Source: an uncultured Eubacteriales bacterium
Lineage (GTDB): Bacteria > Bacillota > Clostridia > Lachnospirales > Anaerotignaceae
Length of the DNA stretch: 17,377 nucleotides
Direction of reading: 5' to 3'
NCBI GenBank assembly: GCA_900546215.1
Contig: URCD01000048.1
Span: forward strand, 1 to 17,377
Each line of letters starts with the position of its first letter. Position 1 is the first letter of the stretch. Of this stretch, positions 14,112-17,377 are shown in pieces. The notes beneath the pieces are model-generated. The model saw only the letters and a program-made list of their open reading frames with translations. It was not told where the DNA came from and did no database searches. Position numbers and translations under genes: made by a program.

Positions 14112-14882
14112 TTGGACAATAAAGCTGTCCTGGAGTTTGCCGTTACAACCGGTGAGCGTATGCTTGCCAATGGATGCGGAACACATAGAATCGAGGGACT
14201 AATAAACAAAATACTTAAAAACTGCGAATTTAAAAATCATGAGATATTTGTTACCACAACCGGTATTGTTGTTACCGTAGAGTCCGAAGCAGACGGGGTT
14301 ACCACAATGGTAAAACAGGTTCCCAGAAAAAAAATGCATACGGAACATATCTCACTTATAGAGGACATAGTAAACTCATTTATTGAAGGGGAATTAAGTG
14401 CTGATGAGGCGCTGTCTGAGCTGCAGCATATAGAAGCCAGAGCTACATATCCATATTGGGTAACAATAGCTGCATTCGGCTTTGCCGGAGCCTTTAGAAC
14501 ATTAATGTTCGGAGGACAGATAATCGACGGAATAGCCTCGATAATTGCTGGAGTTTGTATGGGCATATTTGTTCAGGCTTTAAATTCCAATAATACGTTT
14601 ACCTTTCTTGTAAACTGCTGCGGAGGATTTGCAGCTGGATTTATAGCCGTACTTTTAATGCGCTTTGGAATTGGTTCCACACTTGATAAAATAATAATAG
14701 GGACCCTAATGCCGATAGCTCCGGGCGTGCCATTTGTCCATTCCGTAAACGATATACTGCACGGAGACTATACTTCAGGTACAACAAGAGCCTATGAAGC
14801 CCTGCTTACCGCCGCGGCAATAAGCACTGGAGTGGCCTTTGCGATGATTATATGGAAAGCCTTAGGGGGTGCCACATTATGA
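14112..14882 (+). CDS. Threonine/serine exporter family protein, ThrE N-terminal half (DUF1212)
   Basis: First half of a split ThrE-type exporter, 256 residues. The N-terminal cytoplasmic region (about 1-115) has the family motif GERMLANGCGTHRIE and TTTGIVVTVE. About five membrane helices follow (118 to the end), including GTLMPIAPGVPFVHSVNDIL, a conserved ThrE segment. The start is an unusual TTG, but AAAGGAG (14096-14102) lies 9 nt before it and the family alignment begins there. It overlaps the next gene by ATGA, so the halves are translated together. In Corynebacterium one ThrE polypeptide exports threonine and serine; in Bacillota the two-subunit form is common and mostly uncharacterised. 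Position beside glyA fits serine or threonine export. Confidence 0.9.
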   Translation: MDNKAVLEFAVTTGERMLANGCGTHRIEGLINKILKNCEFKNHEIFVTTTGIVVTVESEADGVTTMVKQVPRKKMHTEHISLIEDIVNSFIEGELSADEALSELQHIEARATYPYWVTIAAFGFAGAFRTLMFGGQIIDGIASIIAGVCMGIFVQALNSNNTFTFLVNCCGGFAAGFIAVLLMRFGIGSTLDKIIIGTLMPIAPGVPFVHSVNDILHGDYTSGTTRAYEALLTAAAISTGVAFAMIIWKALGGATL

Positions 14883-15331
14883 AAATAGTATTAATAGAAA
14901 TGTTTATGGCCTTTATGGCGTGCTTTTTTTTCGCTATTATTTACAATACTCCGAAAAAAGAGCTAATTTTCTGTGGTATCTTTGGCTGTATCGGTTATGG
15001 TATTTATTATTATCTTGTTCATTTCCGCGGCTTTGGAACGTCTGCAAATTTCTTTGGAGCACTTATGATAGCCTTACTTGCCAGAATAGTGTCAATGAAT
15101 AGACAGATACCAGTTATGGTGTATATACTTCCGTCAGTATTCCCGCTCTCACCGGGAGCAAATATGTATAATGCCGCCTATGCGCTTATTAAATCAGATA
15201 TGTATACAGCTGGAGTGCAGACAATGATATGCATAAAAATAGTTGGCGTCTGTGTAATTGCAATTCTTTTGATTTTGTCACTCCCAGATGGTATATTTCG
15301 AATATTAGACAGAAAGAAAGCCGCCGGCTGA
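14879..15331 (+). CDS. Threonine/serine exporter family protein, ThrE C-terminal half (DUF3815)
   Basis: Second half of the split exporter, 150 residues with about four or five membrane helices across the whole length. The segment YILPSVFPLSPGANMYNAAY is typical of the ThrE_2 domain and mirrors the MPIAPGVPF segment of the partner. The ATG at 14879 overlaps the TGA of the first half and has AGGGGG 9 nt upstream, so an in-frame ATG at 14852 is not the start. The two proteins presumably assemble into one membrane carrier. The stop codon lies within the loop of the terminator hairpin. Confidence 0.88.
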   Translation: MKIVLIEMFMAFMACFFFAIIYNTPKKELIFCGIFGCIGYGIYYYLVHFRGFGTSANFFGALMIALLARIVSMNRQIPVMVYILPSVFPLSPGANMYNAAYALIKSDMYTAGVQTMICIKIVGVCVIAILLILSLPDGIFRILDRKKAAG

Positions 15332-15346
15332 ACCGGCGGCTTTTTC
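15317..15346. terminator. Bidirectional terminator overlapping the thrE-like stop
   Basis: An 11-bp stem, AAAGCCGCCGG (15317-15327) with CCGGCGGCTTT (15333-15343), is followed by T's on the plus strand and by the YitT gene's stop on the minus strand. The upstream arm is coding and the TGA is in the loop, so the convergent genes are separated by only 13 bp. Confidence 0.88.
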
Positions 15347-16175
15347 AAAATCCCTTTCCCGCGACTTCCTTTACTGAATTTACTATAACAAAAGAATCAG
15401 GGTCTATACTTTTTATAAGACGTTCAGTTTTTAAAAGCTGTCTGTTTGATACAACGGTCAATATAATCCTGCATTTTTCTCCCATATATCCCGTTTCTCC
15501 ATACATTAAGGTTACTCCCCTGACCATTTTTTCCATAATCGCTTCTTTTATTTCATCAGATTTTTCACTTATTACCTGCAGCTGTACTCTCTGTTTACCA
15601 AGCACCAGTATTTTGTCCAGAACAAGCGCATTTATCATTATAAGCACTACTCCATACAAAATCTTTTCCGTGTCTCTAAACAAAAACTGAAAAGCAAGTA
15701 TCAGACAGCCAAACGCATACATTGAAACAGATACCGGAACACCAAAACATTTATTCAGTACAAGCGGAGGCACATCCATACCTCCTGTTGATGCACCTGC
15801 ACGTACTACTATACCAAGTGAGGCACCCATAAAAAGCCCTGCAAAAAATGTATTCAGAAATATATCATCAGTGACGCTGTAGCTTCCTATTATCTTTTGA
15901 AACACCTCCAGCATAAACGGATAATAAAACGTGCTTATCGCTGTTGTTACGGCAAATTTTCTTCCCAGCAGCATCGCGCCGAGAATAAACATCGCTATAT
16001 TAAATATAAGTACAAATAAAGATAACGGAACATTAAAAAAGTGATTGACAGTCAAGGCTATACCAGTGCTGCCTCCCATCGCCAATCCATTAGGCAGAAT
16101 AAAAAGCGCTACAGCAAAAGCATTAATGGTATTGCCCAATATAATGGCAGTCCAGTCCTTAATTTTTGCATTCAT
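15345..16175 (-). CDS. YitT family membrane protein (DUF161/DUF2179)
   Basis: Integral membrane protein of 276 residues. Five or six helices occupy about 1-180, beginning with GNTINAFAVALFILPNGLAMGGSTG, the glycine-rich start typical of YitT. The C-terminal DUF2179 domain (about 195-276) shows RGVTLMYGETGYMGEK and ends in EVAGKGF. Function is not established for the family, though a transport role is often supposed; the soluble domain is thought to bind a small ligand. The ATG at 16175 follows AAGGAG by 9 nt; the frame is open 24 codons further up but without a ribosome site. Confidence 0.88.
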   Translation of the reverse strand: MNAKIKDWTAIILGNTINAFAVALFILPNGLAMGGSTGIALTVNHFFNVPLSLFVLIFNIAMFILGAMLLGRKFAVTTAISTFYYPFMLEVFQKIIGSYSVTDDIFLNTFFAGLFMGASLGIVVRAGASTGGMDVPPLVLNKCFGVPVSVSMYAFGCLILAFQFLFRDTEKILYGVVLIMINALVLDKILVLGKQRVQLQVISEKSDEIKEAIMEKMVRGVTLMYGETGYMGEKCRIILTVVSNRQLLKTERLIKSIDPDSFVIVNSVKEVAGKGF

Positions 16176-16213
16176 ATATAATGTCTCCTTCCAAAAAGCC
16201 TCACATAAAATAT

Positions 16214-16266
16214 CCCTCTGCTTATGTATGTAAACAGAGGGTAACACAGGTATTATTATCAGTCAA
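16214..16266 (-). promoter_or_regulatory. Possible YitT promoter with adjoining hairpin
   Basis: On the minus strand, TTGACT (16266-16261), 17 bp, then a weak TACCCT (16243-16238), overlap a hairpin CCCTCTG/CAGAGGG (16241-16235 with 16220-16214) followed by TATTTTA. The hairpin may be the terminator of the glycosyltransferase gene, the promoter may serve YitT, or both. Confidence 0.4.
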
Positions 16267-16298
16267 TTTCTTTTTTCAGATAACCAGGTATCTTTTAA

Positions 16299-17096
16299 TC
16301 ATACTAGTTCATTATAAAAAACATCCAGTATTCCATTATATTTTTCTTTCCATGGCTTATTATCACCATAATAATGTATTATAACCGTATTTTTCTTTAC
16401 CCAATCCATATCGATAATTTCATTTCCGACAGGGTTAAGGTTATTCAAGGCTATAAGGCGGTCGCTGAGATTATATTTAAATGTATCCGCAAGCTTAACT
16501 CTATCTCCATAAAGCGCAGTTATTACATCTTGGTCTGGAAGTATAAAAAACTGTCCTCTTTTTCTGACATAGTCGTAAACTTCTTTTAACGTCTGTTCCT
16601 TCCTTAGAATAGGAAGGTTCATAAGCATAACCCCGGAATTTATATAAGGCGCATCGTTTTTTATTCTTAGCCTGATACGATTAATACCGGTAAGGATTTC
16701 TTTTGTATGGCTGCATGCAATATAGTAATTATCATCAAAATCCATATTATAAAATTCTTCAAGAGATTTTATAACAATTGTATCAGGGTCAAGATAAAGT
16801 ACTCTGTCCAGGTTTTCCGGAAGTATGGAGGCGGCGAATATTCGGTAATAAACTACCCTTGAATATTTTATGTTCTCCGGAAAAGAGCTGAACAGTCCTT
16901 CGTCCGCCTGCATTATATGTATGCGGACACCGTCGGTTTTGTTCATCTCCTCCGTCATTTTTGCAAACTTCTCTCCAGCTTTCTGAACTATTATATAAAT
17001 ATCCCAGCCTTCTTTTACAGGGAAACGTACAATTGAGCCTATACAGCATTTAAGCTGCTCTATATAATTTTCGTCCAATGTAAACAGCAGGTTCAT
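16299..17096 (-). CDS. Family 8 glycosyltransferase
   Basis: GT8-type (LPS galactosyl/glucosyltransferase-like, GT-A fold) retaining enzyme of 265 residues, at the short end of the family. It starts with the nucleotide-sugar strand MNLLFTLDENYI, then carries the metal-binding DxD as YLDPDTIV (Asp103, Asp105), YINSGVMLMN (151-160), LPDQDV (187-192) and the C-terminal HYYGDNKPW (241-249), matching the family's HxxGxxKPW. The sugar donor and acceptor are unknown; the usual targets are cell-surface glycans or proteins. The ATG lies 2 nt after the ftsH-like stop and its GGAGG is inside that gene, so the two are cotranscribed and probably coupled in translation. Confidence 0.92.
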   Translation of the reverse strand: MNLLFTLDENYIEQLKCCIGSIVRFPVKEGWDIYIIVQKAGEKFAKMTEEMNKTDGVRIHIMQADEGLFSSFPENIKYSRVVYYRIFAASILPENLDRVLYLDPDTIVIKSLEEFYNMDFDDNYYIACSHTKEILTGINRIRLRIKNDAPYINSGVMLMNLPILRKEQTLKEVYDYVRKRGQFFILPDQDVITALYGDRVKLADTFKYNLSDRLIALNNLNPVGNEIIDMDWVKKNTVIIHYYGDNKPWKEKYNGILDVFYNELV

Positions 17097-17098
17097 AA

Positions 17099-17377
17099 TC
17101 AGCCCTCCAGCATCTCATTTTTGCTGTAAAGTATTTTCATAAATTCATCTCCTGTTATTGTTTCGTTCTCATAAAGATATTTCGCAATTTCATGCAATTT
17201 ACCTATATTGTCCTGTAAAAGCTGTCTGGCCTTATCATGCTGGGCATCGACAATATTTATTACCATCTGGTCTATTTTAGTCTGAGTTTCATTTGAGCAC
17301 GCCAGAGTTGTATCCCCGCCAAGGTACTGGTTTGAAAGAGTTTCCATAGCAACCATTCCAAATTCATCTGTCATTCC
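17099..17377 (-). CDS. ftsH: ATP-dependent zinc metalloprotease FtsH, C-terminal part (cut by window edge)
   Basis: The last 92 residues of an M41-type membrane AAA protease, running off the end of the window. MTDEFGMVAMET, then NQYLGGDTTLACS, then QHDKARQLLQDN and LYENETITGDEFMKIL match the FtsH C-terminal helical region after the protease active site. The AAA domain and the HEXXH zinc site lie outside the window, so activity cannot be judged. The first ATG (17374) is internal. It ends soon after ETITGDEFM and lacks the long variable tail of some FtsH proteins. Short FtsH-like paralogues exist in Clostridia, so this need not be the main cellular FtsH. Confidence 0.85.
   Translation of the reverse strand, partial: GMTDEFGMVAMETLSNQYLGGDTTLACSNETQTKIDQMVINIVDAQHDKARQLLQDNIGKLHEIAKYLYENETITGDEFMKILYSKNEMLEG

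Noticed and set aside
16176..16247. 24-codon extension of the YitT protein
   Set aside because: It crosses a hairpin and has no ribosome site, while AAGGAG serves the ATG at 16175.
1..17377. CRISPR arrays, insertion sequences, prophage or defence genes, tRNA or rRNA
   Set aside because: No regular spaced repeats, transposase-like frames, phage or nuclease domains, or structural RNA signatures were seen on either strand.

Overview
The window looks like chromosomal DNA from a low-GC anaerobic Clostridia member (Bacillota, Lachnospirales-like). The evidence is AT-rich composition, AGGAGG-type ribosome binding sites before nearly every gene, a lysine riboswitch, a fused NptA-PhoU transporter, a split ThrE exporter and a YitT (DUF161/DUF2179) protein. 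Most of it is well-kept core metabolism and regulation. I see no CRISPR array, insertion sequence, phage module, tRNA or rRNA, and no convincing new multi-gene system.

Layout. Bases 1-159 carry an open minus-strand reading frame of higher GC that ends abruptly at the 5'-truncated body of a GyrA/ParC-type topoisomerase gene (about 153-1223, +). This looks like a rearrangement or an assembly join. Next comes a minus-strand phosphate operon, nptA-phoU fusion > PhoB/PhoP-like regulator > PhoR-like kinase (5052 down to 1258). Its upstream region holds two clusters of 11-bp-phased TTTTACA-like repeats that resemble PHO boxes. Divergent from it is lysA-lysC (5708-8351, +), behind a promoter, a lysine riboswitch and a leader terminator.

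From 8389 to 13789 five minus-strand genes follow, each with its own signals: a FUSC-family membrane protein, a LysR regulator, a DJ-1/PfpI protein, an FlK-like hotdog thioesterase and glyA. Divergent from glyA is a two-gene threonine/serine exporter of the ThrE type (14112-15331, +; TTG start, ATGA overlap). The window closes on the minus strand with a YitT protein, a family 8 glycosyltransferase and the C-terminal end of an FtsH-type protease that runs off the edge.

How the genes work together. The phosphate genes form a plausible self-regulating uptake module. Lysine controls decarboxylase and aspartokinase synthesis through RNA. SHMT and the ThrE-type exporter share a divergent intergenic region and the same metabolites (serine, glycine, threonine). 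Convergent gene pairs are packed tightly and share bidirectional hairpin terminators. The most useful leads are the junction near base 155, the PHO-box-like arrays, the promoter overlapping the glyA terminator, the FlK-type triad and the operator-like dyads before glyA and lysR.
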